A stretch of DNA of 64,000 bases from Flavobacteriales bacterium (GCA_016713865.1 JADJOG010000008.1:1-64000), one strand, 5' to 3'; counted from the stretch's first letter, positions 18,926-29,196 are shown. Made by a program: numbers and translations. Notes: generated by a model not told the origin, from the sequence alone.

Positions 18926-19744
18926 ATACTGTGCTCGATTTCTTCGGTCGCATCGACCCGGTGATGGGTGCATTCATCGCCACCACCTTCACCTGGCTGG
19001 TTACCGCTGCGGGCGCGAGCCTCGTGTTCTTCTTCGGCAACGCTTCGCGCAAATGGCTCGATGGCATGCTGGGTTTCACAGGTGGCGTGATGGTGGCCGC
19101 GAGCTTCTGGAGCCTGCTCACGCCGAGCATCGAGATCAGCGAGCGCCTGGGCAACAACCCGTGGCTGGCGCCGGCCATTGGCTTCGCAGCAGGCGCGCTC
19201 TTCCTGTTCGCGCTGGATAAAGTCCTGCCGCACCTGCACATCAACTTCGAGCCACATCGCACCGAGGGACCAAACACGAACTGGCACCGCACCACATTGC
19301 TCGTGTTGGCCATCACGCTTCATAATATCCCCGAAGGATTGGCCGTGGGCGTGCTCTTCGGTGGCGTGGCGGCGGGCATGCCCGAAGCGAGCATCGGCGG
19401 AGCAGTGGCGCTGGCCATCGGCATAGGCCTGCAGAACTTCCCAGAGGGTTTCGCGGTGAGCATGCCCTTGCGTCGCCAAGGCGTGAGCAAGCTCCGAAGC
19501 TTCTGGTACGGGCAGCTTAGTGCCATCGTGGAACCGGTAGCGGGCGTGATCGGCGCGGTGGCCGTGATCCACATGCAGGAGGTGCTCCCCTACGCGCTCG
19601 CCTTCGCCGCTGGCGCCATGATCTATGTGGTAGTGGAGGAAGGTGATTCCCGAGACGCAACAGGACAAGTACACCGACATCGCCACGCTCGGCTTCATCG
19701 GCGGATTCATCGTGATGATGATCCTGGATGTAGCTCTGGGGTGA
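18922..19744 (+). CDS. ZIP-family metal transporter, frameshifted
   Basis: An inner-membrane divalent metal permease with eight predicted helices, about 273 residues. The ZIP signature helices are clear: LVLAITLHNIPEGLAVGVLF in TM4 and IGIGLQNFPEGFAVSMPLRR in TM5, both carrying the HNxPEG/QNxPEG metal-binding motif. The frame breaks once near 19645, where one extra A turns EEVIPET into EEGDSRD; the corrected frame ends IVMMILDVALG at 19744. It overlaps the DtxR-family gene, so it is part of that regulon. Together with the divergent TonB receptor it would move a metal across both membranes. ZIP members carry Zn, Mn or Fe and the ion cannot be assigned here. Confidence 0.88.
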
Positions 19745-19934
19745 GCGCTCGCTCCAGTCCGGCATACTTCGACAGAACCGATCAAAAGCCCGTTGGGTGG
19801 AGATTCCAGCGGATTTGATGGCTCATACCATCGGACAAGCCAACCGGCATCGGGCTAAGGTCGACTGGTGCTAGGGAAACTGATAGAGGCGCTTCGGCGT
19901 AGGAACGCACGGGTTCAACCCGCACGCTCCTCGC

Positions 19935-22900
19935 ATGATCCGACGTTTAGCCCTCCTCGTCCTGCTCCTTACAGCACTTCGTGCTGGGGCCACGCACTTC
20001 AGCGGAGGCGAGATCTACTGGACCTGTTTGGGCAACAACCAGTACCGGATCACACTGATGGTGTACCGCGATTGCGCGGGCATCCACGTGGACCCCACCG
20101 TGACCCTGCAACTCACCAGCCCCTGCGGCAACACGAGCATGACGGTGGCTCACACGGGCCCCACCGAGATCAGCCAATTGTGCGGCGCCCAGCTTCCGAA
20201 TAGCACGTGCAACGGCGGACCGCTTCCAGGCATCCAGCAATTCACGTATACCGGAGTGATCACCCTTGCTCCATGCAACTCCTGGACGATCTCCTACACG
20301 AACATCTACCGCAACAACGCGATCATCAACCTGCAGAATCCTGGCACGCAACGGACTTACATCCGCGCTGTGGTGAACACGCTGGTGAATCCGTGCAACG
20401 ATTCGCCGCAATTCAGCAACACCGCCATCCCTTACGTATGCATGGGCTATCCCATCACATACAGTTTCGGGGCATGGGATCCCGAAGGCGATTCGCTCAG
20501 CTACGAGCTCATCAACGCGATGGGGCTCAATGGCAATCCGATCCCTTATGTGAATCCCTATACTTTCTCGGATCCGATTCCGGGCATCACATTGAACCCG
20601 ACCACTGGCGAAGTGAACTTCACCCTGAACCTTCAAGGCAACTGGGTGGTGGTGGTGCGCGTGAACCACTGGGTGAACGGCGTGCTGGTGGGTTCAGTGA
20701 TGCGCGATATGCAGTTCGTTGCCTACCCCTGTGCGAACGACCCGCCTGACGCGGCAACCGGTATTGTGACCGGGTTAACAGGTAACGCGGTTCAACTAGG
20801 GCCACGTGCCGTGCAAGTGTTCGAATCAGGGAACTTCTGCTTCAGCTTCACCATCAGCGACCCCAATCTGCCCAACGTGCTGAATGCGTTCAGCAACATC
20901 GGCCAGAACCTTCCCGGCGCCACCTTCACTTATACCCCCGGCAACCCGATGCAGGGCCAGGTGTGCTGGACCGCACAGCCAAACACAGCCGGCTTCTTCC
21001 CCTTCATCGTGAATGTGAACGACGGGGCCTGCCCGATCCCGGCTTTCCAGACCTACATCTACTCGGTTACGGTGATTCCCGGCCTCTACGGCAACATGTC
21101 CACTACGGGTGAGACCTGCCTTGGCACGGGCAACGGGACGGCGACCGCCAACGTGAGCGCGGGAACAGCACCGTTCACCTATACCTGGAATACCGGTGCC
21201 ACCACACCTAGCATTTCCGGTCCACCGGGGAATTACTCCGTGACGATGACCGATGTGAACAATTGCGTTTCACCGCTGATCACCGGAGTCATCGGGACAC
21301 AGTCGATGCCGAACCAAGCGATTGCCGGTCCCGATGTGATTGGCTGTGTCGGCAGCTTCCCAGTGACCTTGGGCGGAGGTGTTGTTAATGCGACCGGCGG
21401 CCAGTGGAGCGGCGGCGCAGGCGCCTTCGGTGGTGCCTGGCCCAACCAGACCTACAACCCGACCGCTGCGGAGATCGCCAATGGAAGCGTGATCCTTACG
21501 CTCACCACAACAGGCAATACCAATTGTCCGCCAGCGAGCGACCAGATGACGCTGTCGATCCCGAACAGCTTCACGAACGTGAGCACCAGTTCCACGCCTG
21601 CCTTGTGCAACGGCGGCGCCGATGGTACGGCAAGTGTTGTTGGCGGGCAACCGAGCTTCACCTACCAATGGAGCACGACACCTGCGCAGACCACCGCAAC
21701 TGCAACTGGATTGAGCGCAGCCAACTATGGCGCGATCATCACCGATAGCTTCAACTGCATCACCAGCTTGAGCGCCACCGTCGCGCAACCTCCTGCGTTG
21801 AGCATGAGCATCATCTCCGTCGTGGATGAAACGCGCGCTGGTTTCGCGAACGGCACCATTACAGCGAGCGCGAGCGGCGGCAGTCCGCCATACAACTACA
21901 CATGGAGCAACGGAGCCACTGGTGCGTTGCTAACCGCAGGTGCGGGCACCTACACGGTCTCCGTAACGGATCAGAACTCCTGCGGCCCGATAACGGCCAG
22001 CGCCACGATCAGCGCGCAAGCACAACCGAACATCGCCGACGCTGGTGCCGACCTCATCGGATGCGTAGGCAGCTTCCCCATCGCCCTGAATGGCAGCGTT
22101 ACCAACGCCACCGGTGGCAACTGGAGCGGAGGCAGCGGATCCTTCAGTGGCTCGTGGCCCACGGTGAGCTACGCGCCCAGCGCAGCCGAGATCGCGGCGA
22201 ACGGCACAACGCTCACGCTCACCACCACGGGCAACTCGCTGTGCCCCGAAGCAAACGATCAGGTCTTCATCAATATCCCGAACAGCTTCGCGAATGCAAC
22301 TGTGATGCCCACCGATGCGATCTGTTTCGGAACGGAAACAGGTTCTGCGGAATTCACACCAGGCGGACCTGGCTTCACCTATGCCTGGAGCACCACTCCC
22401 GTGCAGACCACAGCGATCGCATCGGGTCTTGGAGCCGGTGATTACAGCGTGACCGCCACCGATGCCTTCGGTTGCAGCATCACGCTGAACACCTCAATTG
22501 GTCCCGTTGCACCGGTGAGCATCGCGAACCTGACCGCCACCGATGAAAGCTGCGCGGGCTTCGGCAATGGCAGCGCAACAGTAGAAGCAACAGGAGGAAC
22601 TATGCCATACACCTATTCCTGGAGCAATGGCGGCACAACGGCCAGCATCGCCGCCGGAGCAGGAACCTACATCGTGATCGTAACCGATGCGAACAACTGC
22701 GCTCCTGTGAGCGGCAGCATCACCATTGACGCTTCTGCCCAGCCGAACGTGGCCATCGCGGGCCCCGATATGGTTGGCTGCGTGGCAACTTCCCGCTCAT
22801 CCTATTCGGCAGTGCTGAATGCCGATAGCGGCCTTTGGAGCGGCAACGGGGTGTTCAGCGGAAGCTGGCCCGCTGTGAGCTACACGCCCACTGCTGCAGA

Positions 22901-25443
22901 AGTCGCCTCGAACAGCGCCACGCTCACGCTTACCACCATGGGCAACAGCAATTGCCCGCCCGCGACGGACCAAGTGGTGATCAGCATCCCCAACAGCTTC
23001 GCGAACCTGAGCACGACGGTGGTGAACCCTTCATGCAACGGGCAAACAATCGGCGCGGCCAGCGTTACACCGGTGATTCCGGGCCTCACTTACCAATGGA
23101 ACGATCCTGGTGCGCAATCGACCCCGACCGCGAGCAATCTGGCGGCTGGAAACTACATGGTGGTGGTGAGCGACGGATTCAATTGCAGCACGACCCTGAA
23201 CGCCACCATCACGCAGCCAGCAGCGATCACCATCGCATCGCTCACCACCACCAACGAGACCTGCGCCGGCTTCGGCGACGGGACTGCTTCAGTAATCGCG
23301 AGTGGCGGCACCCCGCCCTACAGCTACCTCTGGAGCAATGGCGCCACCACGCCGAGCATCAATGCGGTAGCTGGAACGTACATCGTCGGGGTAACCGATG
23401 TGAACGACTGCGCGGTAGCCGTGGGCATCGGCACGATCAACGCCCAAGCTCAGCCTAACCAAGCCATCGGTGGCCCGGATCAGATCGTTTGCTTGGGCAA
23501 CTACCCCATCAATCTGCAGGGAAGCATCGTGAATGCCACGGGCGGCAATTGGAGCGGCGGAAGCGGCACATGGCTGAGCAATGGCGTGAACGCGCAATAC
23601 ATGCCCACCAACGCCGAGATCCTCGGCGGCACAGTCGCGCTAACGCTCACGACCACCGGCAATACAATCTGTCCATCTGCCAGCGACGAGGTGACCATCA
23701 GCCTGAGCAACGCCTTCATCGGCGTGGGCCTTACTGCAACGAACATCGATTGCAACGGCAATGCGAACGGCAGCATCGCATTCATGCCGGACCAAGCAGG
23801 CAATAGCTACCAATGGAATGATCCGCTGTCCCAGACAACACCTACCTCCACTGACCTCGCTCCCGGTGCTTACACAATCACTGTGACCGATGCATTGGGC
23901 TGCGACACCGCGCTCACCGCAGTGATCACGCAACCGGCACCTCTCACGATCACCGCCTTCAACCTCACCGATGTGAGCTGCTATGGCGGCAACAGCGGCG
24001 CGGCATACGCGCTGGTAAGCGGAGGCACGCCGCAATACGCTTATGCATGGAGTGGCGGGCAGATGACCCCGGCCGTGACCATGCTGTCGGCAGGGCCGGT
24101 GGGCCTGCTCGTGACCGATGCGAACGGATGCGCTGCCCAAGCCAATGGCATCATAAACCAACCTGCACCGCTCACCTTCATGGCCGTGGTACCGGACACA
24201 GTTTGCGTGAATGCCCCCGTGACACTTGTGGCACAGGGCAGCGGCGGCACCGGCAACATCACCTACAACTGGGGCCCGCTCGGCACAGGCAATCCGATCA
24301 CGGTGAGCTTCGCGCAATCGCAGAACGTGATGCTCAGCGTTAGCGACGCGAATGGCTGCACCACACCGCCGCAGTTCTATCCGGTTGCCGTGCTCAATCT
24401 GGCCACGGCATCCTTCACTGCGTACGGCGATACGGTGATCTGCCCTGGCGGCCAAGCGGCTACCGTTGGCGCAGCAGTAAACGGCTATCCTGGCAGCTAC
24501 ACGATCACATGGCCCGAGCTCGGCAACCAAGGCAGCGGTCCATACACGGTGCCCTTTCGCGCAAACGCAGATGCTGCATGTGATCCTCACCGACCAATGC
24601 AGCAATACCCGGGTTGATAGCGTTTCATTGATCGTGGAAACTCCACCGGTCTTCAACCTGCCGCCGATCATCGCGCAAGGCTGCGCACCCTTGCCTGTGA
24701 CCTTCCCCGACATGCAGCTTGGCCCTAACCTGAGCTACTTGTGGAATCTTGGGAATGGCAGCACCAGCGCTTCGCCGCAGCCCAGCCTCGTGTATCAGGC
24801 CGGCGCCTACAACGTGAGCCTTACCGTGAGCACACCTGCTGGCTGCACAATCAGCAGTTCCATCACCGGAGTGATCAACGCATGGCTCCCCCCGACCGCT
24901 GGCTTCAGCGCGAGCACATACAACACCACGGCCGACAACGCCAGCATCAGCTTCACCGATCAGAGCCTAGGCGGCATTGCCACGTGGTCTTGGACCTTCG
25001 GTGATGGCGGCACCGGCAATGGCATGAACCCCACGCACAACTACACGGACGTGGGCACCTTCCAAGTAACGCTCTATGTGACCGACATCCACGGCTGCAC
25101 CAGTGAGACCGATGCGGATATCACCATAACGCCGATACACGACATCACCATCCCCACAGCCTTCACCCCGAACACCAACGGCGGCAATGGCGGCATCTGG
25201 GACCCCAACGACCTGAGCAACGATGTGTTCTACGCCTTCGCGCGCTTCGTGAAGGACTTCCGCATGCGGATCTTCAACCGCTGGGGCGAGCTGATCTTCG
25301 AGAGCGAGGACGTTCGCATTGGCTGGGATGGTTATTACCGCGATCAGCTGAGCCCGCAGGATGTGTACGTGGTGCAGACCTGGGTGCGCTTCGTTGACGG
25401 GCGCGAGAAGCAACTCCTCACCGACCTCACCTTGTTCCGATGA
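19935..25443 (+). CDS. Giant SprB-repeat adhesin with type B T9SS tail, frameshifted
   Basis: A secreted surface protein of about 1,835 residues. The signal peptide (MIRRLALLVLLLTALRAGA) is followed by a 350-residue N-terminal domain beginning THFSGGEIYWTCLGNN, common to large Bacteroidota adhesins. Four tandem 239-residue units come next, each with GPD-x-x-GC and SprB-type motifs such as YTWSNGATG and YTVSVTDQNSC. A PKD-like domain (GTFQVTLYVTDIHGCTSETD) follows. It ends with the gliding-associated type B sorting domain (FTPNTNGGNG, FRMRIFNRWGELIF to TLFR). One extra T near 24553 breaks the frame; removing it restores VPFAQTQMLHVILTD. Its stop overlaps the SprF gene (ATGA). SprB-type proteins act in gliding or adhesion and need an SprF partner for export. 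Confidence 0.88.
21309..24165 (+). repeat. Four tandem 711-717 bp coding repeats
   Basis: Units begin at 21309, 22026, 22743 and 23454 (spacings 717, 717 and 711, all multiples of three). Each starts PN.A..GPD or PN.ADAGAD, contains LTLTTTGN or the variant LTLTTMGN and SIPNSF or a variant, and ends in a CxGxxNG/SWSNG SprB block. The copies are diverged but clearly homologous, so the array grew by in-frame duplication. Confidence 0.85.
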
Positions 25444-26438
25444 GGATGCGCTACGCCTTTCTCCCGCTTGTGCTCGCCTCGCTCATCGCGCGCGCGCAGG
25501 ACCCGCAGTTCTCGCAGTGGTACGCGGCAGCGCAATACCTCAATCCAGCGCTCACCGGCAATACGCACCAGGACCGTATCGCCCTGAACTACCGCTTGCA
25601 ATGGCCCGGCGTGCAACCTGGCTATGAAACGTACATGGCGGCCTACGACCACCGCTTCAGCACTGTGAACGCCGGCATGGGCGGCTTCGTGCTTCGCGAT
25701 AAGGCAGGCACCACCGGACTCACCACCACCACCTTCGGGCTCAACTACGCCTACGAGGCGCGCATCAACTACAAGCGCGCCATCCGTTTCGGTACGCGCC
25801 TCGGCTACACCATGCGCGGCGTGAACCCTAGCGGCTACCTCTTCGCTGATCAGGTGATCCGAGACAACGCCGCTCAAACCATCGAGCCGAACCTGATCCC
25901 AAGCGTGAACTACCTGGACCTCGCAGCCGGAGCGCTGTATTTCAGCGAGGCCTTCTGGGCAGGCGTCAGCGTGAATCACTTGAACAAGCCGAACTCGAGC
26001 CTCATGGTCGACGGCGATGGCCCTATGGAGCGCCGCATGAGCGCGCATGCCGGTTACCGATTCCCCATTGATGGACAGCGCAACCTGGCCCGCAGCGAGA
26101 CCCGCATGACCCTGGCCACGCACTACAAGATGCAAGGGAAATGGGACCAGTTGGACCTCGGAGCGTACATCGACCATAAACAACTCACTGGCGGGCTCTG
26201 GTACCGGGGCCTGCCCATCGTGAAGGCCTATGCACCCGGCTATGGGAACAACGAAGCCGTGATCCTGATGGCGGGCTATCAGACCGAGAATCAGCTCCGC
26301 TTCGTGTACAGCTACGATATCACGATCAGCAAACTCACCATGCGGAGCGCGGGCGCCCACGAGATCAGCTTGATCTACGAATGGCCGGCCAACACGAAGA
26401 AGCGGAAGCACAAGATCATTCCTTGTCCGAAGTTCTGA
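25440..26438 (+). CDS. PorP/SprF-family T9SS outer membrane protein
   Basis: A 332-residue outer-membrane beta-barrel. It has a signal peptide ending ARA and the family hallmark directly after it, QDPQFSQWYAAAQYLNPALTG, then repeated amphipathic strands such as FGLNYAYEARINYKRAIRFG and an aromatic C-terminal strand (ISLIYEW) with a short basic tail. In Flavobacterium johnsoniae SprF is encoded next to SprB and is required to export it; PorP/SprF proteins are thought to receive type B C-terminal domains. Here the start overlaps the adhesin stop (ATGA), exactly that pairing, so this is most likely the dedicated partner of the giant adhesin. Confidence 0.9.
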   Translation: MRMRYAFLPLVLASLIARAQDPQFSQWYAAAQYLNPALTGNTHQDRIALNYRLQWPGVQPGYETYMAAYDHRFSTVNAGMGGFVLRDKAGTTGLTTTTFGLNYAYEARINYKRAIRFGTRLGYTMRGVNPSGYLFADQVIRDNAAQTIEPNLIPSVNYLDLAAGALYFSEAFWAGVSVNHLNKPNSSLMVDGDGPMERRMSAHAGYRFPIDGQRNLARSETRMTLATHYKMQGKWDQLDLGAYIDHKQLTGGLWYRGLPIVKAYAPGYGNNEAVILMAGYQTENQLRFVYSYDITISKLTMRSAGAHEISLIYEWPANTKKRKHKIIPCPKF

Positions 26439-26475
26439 TCGGCGCGAAACGAAAAAGGACCGCTTGCGCGATCCT

Positions 26476-26527
<52 letters not shown>

Positions 26528-26533
26528 CTCGTG

Positions 26534-26605
26534 AGCCTCCTTTCGGATTTGAACCGAAGACCTGCTCATTACGAATGAGCTGCTCTACCGCTGAGCTAAG
26601 GAGGC
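26534..26605 (-). tRNA. tRNA-Thr (anticodon CGT)
   Basis: A complete 72-base cloverleaf on the minus strand: acceptor GCCTCCT pairing with AGGAGGC, D-arm GCTC/GAGC, anticodon stem GCTCA/TGAGC with loop TTCGTAA, T-arm TTCGG/CCGAA with loop TTCAAAT, and discriminator T. The anticodon CGT reads ACG (Thr). No CCA is encoded. Confidence 0.95.
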
Positions 26606-26639
26606 TGATGCGGGCGGCAAATGTAGACGCCCGATCCAA

Positions 26640-27923
26640 TCAGCGCTTGCTGAATCGATGCGTAATCCCGCTTTCGGTGCGCAAGGTGTAAAGGCCTGCG
26701 GGCAGATGCCCGATGCCGATGCGGCGTTTGCCCGCGATGCGCGCGCCCTCCCTGTGTACAAGTCGGCCCGTTCCATCGAGCACATCAATGGCCGATGCCG
26801 AGGGCAACGAGACGAAAAGCTCGTCGGCCGCCGGATTGGGGTACACGCTCATCGCTGCGGCATGAATCGTCTCAGTTGAGGTGCTCAAACGGACATCCAA
26901 CGCCAGGTTGCCACTGCTCACAGCCGCAGTCAACGTGCTGACCACCTGCCCATCGAGGCTCAGCACATGGAAATCGCCCGCACTGAAGAAATCGGTGGTG
27001 GTGGCATAGAGCACACCGTTGATGGGATCCTCGATCAGGCCGTAGATGCTGGGGCTTCCAACGAGCGTATCGCTCACAGCACCGGTACCCAGGTCGAATC
27101 GAACGAGTTCATTCTGCGCGTATTCCAGGAAGTACACCTTGTCCTCGGCCTCAACCAACGCCGATGCCGCGCACCCGGAGTTCTCCGCTACCACGGTGGT
27201 ATAGGTGAGGCTTGGCGCGGCATTGATCGCCACACGGCTGATGGAGCTGCGCGAGAAATCGGTGTTGCAGAAGGCCAGCACGTCGCCTTCCTTCACGAAG
27301 AGCTTCTCCGGATTCAATCCGTCAGGCCCGAGATCAACCTCGTTACCGTAGGTCTGAGCCACGAGATCCACCACACCCACCTTGCCTGCGAGGTTGCTCC
27401 AATCGAATGCGTTATTCACTGCGAGGTACGCCTTATCGCCAAGCACGATCACATCCTCGGCGCTCATGCTCAATCCGTCGGCCGGATCAATTGTCCACAA
27501 GAGATCGAGCGTGCTCTTGTCGCGCGCCTCGAAATAGTGCGAAAGCCCGCCGAGCTCGCCGCGCGTGAGAAGCAACGCATCGCCCCAAATGGCCAGCTTG
27601 CGCACGCCGTTCACCATGGCTTCGCCGAGTGGCTGGTAGGTATCGGCATCGAATCGCACCACGCGATCGTCGGCTGCAACGAAAACGACGCCTTCATCAA
27701 CGAGCACATCGCTTCCGAAGCGCGGGCCCTCGATTGTTGCAACGTTCTGATAACTGCCGCTGGCTGGATCATAGCTGCCCAGGGTTACGGGCACCAATTG
27801 GCCGCCGCCGCCGAAGAAATCGTAATAGCCTTCGCTGAGCACGAAGACCTGATGCACCTGCAGCTGGGCGTGCAGGAAAAGCGCCGTGGACAGCGCCAAG
27901 CCGGTGAGGAATGAACGGTACAT
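26640..27923 (-). CDS. T9SS-secreted propeller-like surface protein under B12 riboswitch
   Basis: A 427-residue secreted protein. The signal peptide (MYRSFLTGLALSTALFLHAQ) precedes about 330 residues of repeated short beta-strands with segments such as VVFVAADDRVVRFDADTYQ, AIWGDALLLTRGE and VYFLEYAQNELVRFDLGTG, the look of a beta-propeller (DUF5074/YncE-like). A type A T9SS domain ends it: VYPNPAADELFVSLPS, a middle strand pair, and GLYTLRTESG. A cobalamin riboswitch precedes it, so expression should fall when B12 is plentiful. By analogy with BtuG, the cobalamin-binding propeller of Bacteroides, it may capture B12 at the cell surface; that is inference. No BtuB-type receptor is adjacent in this window. 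Confidence 0.8.
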   Translation of the reverse strand: MYRSFLTGLALSTALFLHAQLQVHQVFVLSEGYYDFFGGGGQLVPVTLGSYDPASGSYQNVATIEGPRFGSDVLVDEGVVFVAADDRVVRFDADTYQPLGEAMVNGVRKLAIWGDALLLTRGELGGLSHYFEARDKSTLDLLWTIDPADGLSMSAEDVIVLGDKAYLAVNNAFDWSNLAGKVGVVDLVAQTYGNEVDLGPDGLNPEKLFVKEGDVLAFCNTDFSRSSISRVAINAAPSLTYTTVVAENSGCAASALVEAEDKVYFLEYAQNELVRFDLGTGAVSDTLVGSPSIYGLIEDPINGVLYATTTDFFSAGDFHVLSLDGQVVSTLTAAVSSGNLALDVRLSTSTETIHAAAMSVYPNPAADELFVSLPSASAIDVLDGTGRLVHREGARIAGKRRIGIGHLPAGLYTLRTESGITHRFSKR

Positions 27924-27990
27924 GGAAAGAGGGATTTGCTTGCCGCGTTCACCGCACGGCGTTCACTTGGTGAAACCTCGGGAAATAGAA

Positions 27991-28011
27991 GGACGCCTAC
28001 CGCGAGCGCCC
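27991..28011 (-). terminator. Possible riboswitch expression-platform hairpin
   Basis: On the minus strand GGGCGC pairs with GCGTCC (six pairs, one G-T) around a 9-base loop and is followed by TTCTATTTCC. It lies between the B12 aptamer and the ATG and could act as the switched terminator. The stem is short, so the call is tentative. Confidence 0.35.
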
Positions 28012-28039
28012 AAGCCATATTCCCGTGGCCGGTTGTCTT

Positions 28040-28190
28040 GTGCGCCGTGGCAGGTCTTCTGGCTCACCGTCATCACCTCGGGCGCCTTCCCCTTGCGAGT
28101 GGCATTGCCCAAGGCCTCTACGATTCACAGCTGCGGGAACAGCTCCCGGTTCACACGGGATTCCCTCTTAGCCGTCATGGTTCTGGCGAG
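28040..28190 (-). ncRNA. Cobalamin (B12) riboswitch aptamer
   Basis: Read on the minus strand, the conserved core is present in order: GGGAATCCCGTGTGAACCGG, CTGTTCCCGCAGCTGT, the GCCACT element, GGGGAAGGCGCCC, GATGACGGTGAGCC and the B12 box GAGCCAGAAGACCTGCC ending at 28049. The boundaries are approximate. It sits about 120 bases upstream of the secreted propeller-like protein gene and in the same orientation. Confidence 0.92.
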
Positions 28191-28242
28191 GACAATCAGT
28201 TCCTCGTTGCCGCCATGAACGGACCGCGATGCGGGGCCGAAT

Positions 28243-28767
28243 CTATTCACCGCCGCCGAAGCGGAAAGCCAACGAGATCTGGGCCACCACCCCGGATGTG
28301 CGCAAGGTGGCCGCATAGAAATCGGTCACGCTCGCATCATTCACCTCCATGGCGCGCAATTCCATGTTCGTGGCCAGGTAACGCAGGTCCAAGCCGATGC
28401 CGACCTTCTTGCCAAGACCGAAAGCCAAGCCGGTGCCCAAGCCGAAGGCCCCTCCCGAATAGCGCGCATCCACTTCCGCACCGGGCGTATCATCCTGGAT
28501 GCGCAGCCCAGCAGCGCCAAGCTGCACCTCCAAGGAGAAACGGTTCCCGATGGAATACCCTACTTGAATCGGGATCGAGGTCGTGGCCGCCCCGTCGGTC
28601 TCGGTATCCGTAACGGTAATCCCGAAAAGGGTAAATCGGCTTTCCAATTCGGTCGCATGCGCGCCAAGGGATAGTCCCAAACCGAGGTGAACCATGCCTT
28701 TCTGGTTGTATTGCGCGTTGGCAGAACCAGCAAAGAGGAAGAGTGAGGCGAACAGAAGACGTTTCAT
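28243..28767 (-). CDS. Small outer-membrane beta-barrel protein
   Basis: A 174-residue protein with a signal peptide (MKRLLFASLFLFAGSANAQ) and alternating amphipathic strands such as VHLGLGLSLGAHATE, IPIQVGYSIGNRFSLEVQLG and GLDLRYLATNMELRAM, ending in LAFRFGGGE. It fits an 8-stranded OmpW/OMP_b-brl-type barrel of unknown ligand. I chose the Met at 28767, after which the signal peptide is clean; the open frame extends 34 codons further. A -7-like box (CATCTTTG, 28794-28801) precedes it. It lies upstream of the B12 riboswitch on the same strand, but the riboswitch starts after this gene ends and so controls only the next gene. Confidence 0.75.
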   Translation of the reverse strand: MKRLLFASLFLFAGSANAQYNQKGMVHLGLGLSLGAHATELESRFTLFGITVTDTETDGAATTSIPIQVGYSIGNRFSLEVQLGAAGLRIQDDTPGAEVDARYSGGAFGLGTGLAFGLGKKVGIGLDLRYLATNMELRAMEVNDASVTDFYAATLRTSGVVAQISLAFRFGGGE

Positions 28768-28793
28768 GATGAGGTTTTTTCCGCAGTAGCGGC

Positions 28794-28801
28794 CAAAGAT
28801 G
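28794..28801 (-). promoter_or_regulatory. Candidate -7 promoter box of the OMP gene
   Basis: CATCTTTG differs from TAnnTTTG at the first base and is followed by GCCGC, as at the phosphohexomutase and receptor promoters. It lies 26 bases before the ATG. Confidence 0.35.
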
Positions 28802-28889
28802 GGCGTCGAATCGCTCAGAACGACGGGATCCCTAGGTTGACCCGATCGCAGCACGAACGAAAGTTCCACATCGGCCTGACCATCCCTCT

Positions 28890-28897
28890 ATATTCGG
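28890..28897 (+). promoter_or_regulatory. Candidate -7 promoter box of the 66-residue gene
   Basis: TATATTCG fits TAnnTTYG, 52 bases before the ATG at 28950. Confidence 0.35.
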
Positions 28898-28949
28898 CCC
28901 CCACCTGAAAGCGGACCTGCAAGGAAGCCCAGGGGCAGAACCGAATCGA

Positions 28950-29150
28950 ATGGAGCAACAACCGAACGAGCCGACTGGCCAGGACAGTCAGGCAGAGGAG
29001 ATCGCGGAGTCGAAGCGCAGCTATGCTGGCGAAGGCGAGAACTTGGATTTCGACCCGATGAAGGACCTGAACCTTCCGGCGAATTACGATGAGGTGGTAT
29101 CCCGTTTCCAGCGACTGCAAGGAACGCGGGCCATGGAGTCGCTGAACTGA
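28950..29150 (+). CDS. Small acidic hypothetical protein
   Basis: A 66-residue acidic, hydrophilic protein, MEQQPNEPTGQDSQAEEIAE at the start and a possibly helical tail NYDEVVSRFQRLQGTRAMES. The first half is low-complexity and probably disordered. There is no signal peptide or membrane segment and I do not recognise a family. It has its own candidate -7 box upstream and a terminator-like hairpin 25 bases after the stop, so it looks like a free-standing expressed gene rather than a chance frame. No function is proposed. Confidence 0.6.
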   Translation: MEQQPNEPTGQDSQAEEIAESKRSYAGEGENLDFDPMKDLNLPANYDEVVSRFQRLQGTRAMESLN

Positions 29151-29174
29151 TACCGGCTCTTTCCTGGATCCTTG

Positions 29175-29196
29175 AAGGCTCGCTGCGGCGGGCCTT
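29175..29196 (+). terminator. Terminator-like hairpin after the 66-residue gene
   Basis: AAGGCTCGC pairs with GCGGGCCTT (nine pairs, one T-G) around the loop TGCG, followed by CGGCCTTT. The T tract is weak. Confidence 0.5.

Noticed and set aside
19870..19934. A tRNA-like 3' half (GGTTCAACCC) before the giant adhesin
   Set aside because: The T-arm does not pair as a 5-bp stem with a 7-base loop, and no D-arm or anticodon arm fits upstream.
21309..24165. The 717-bp repeats as a CRISPR array or transposon copies
   Set aside because: Spacing, size and reading frame all fit protein repeat units within one gene; there are no short repeats, spacers or transposase.
26640..28767. The riboswitch as a regulator of the small OMP gene at 28243
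   Set aside because: The aptamer begins after that gene ends on the same strand, so it can act only on the gene at 26640.
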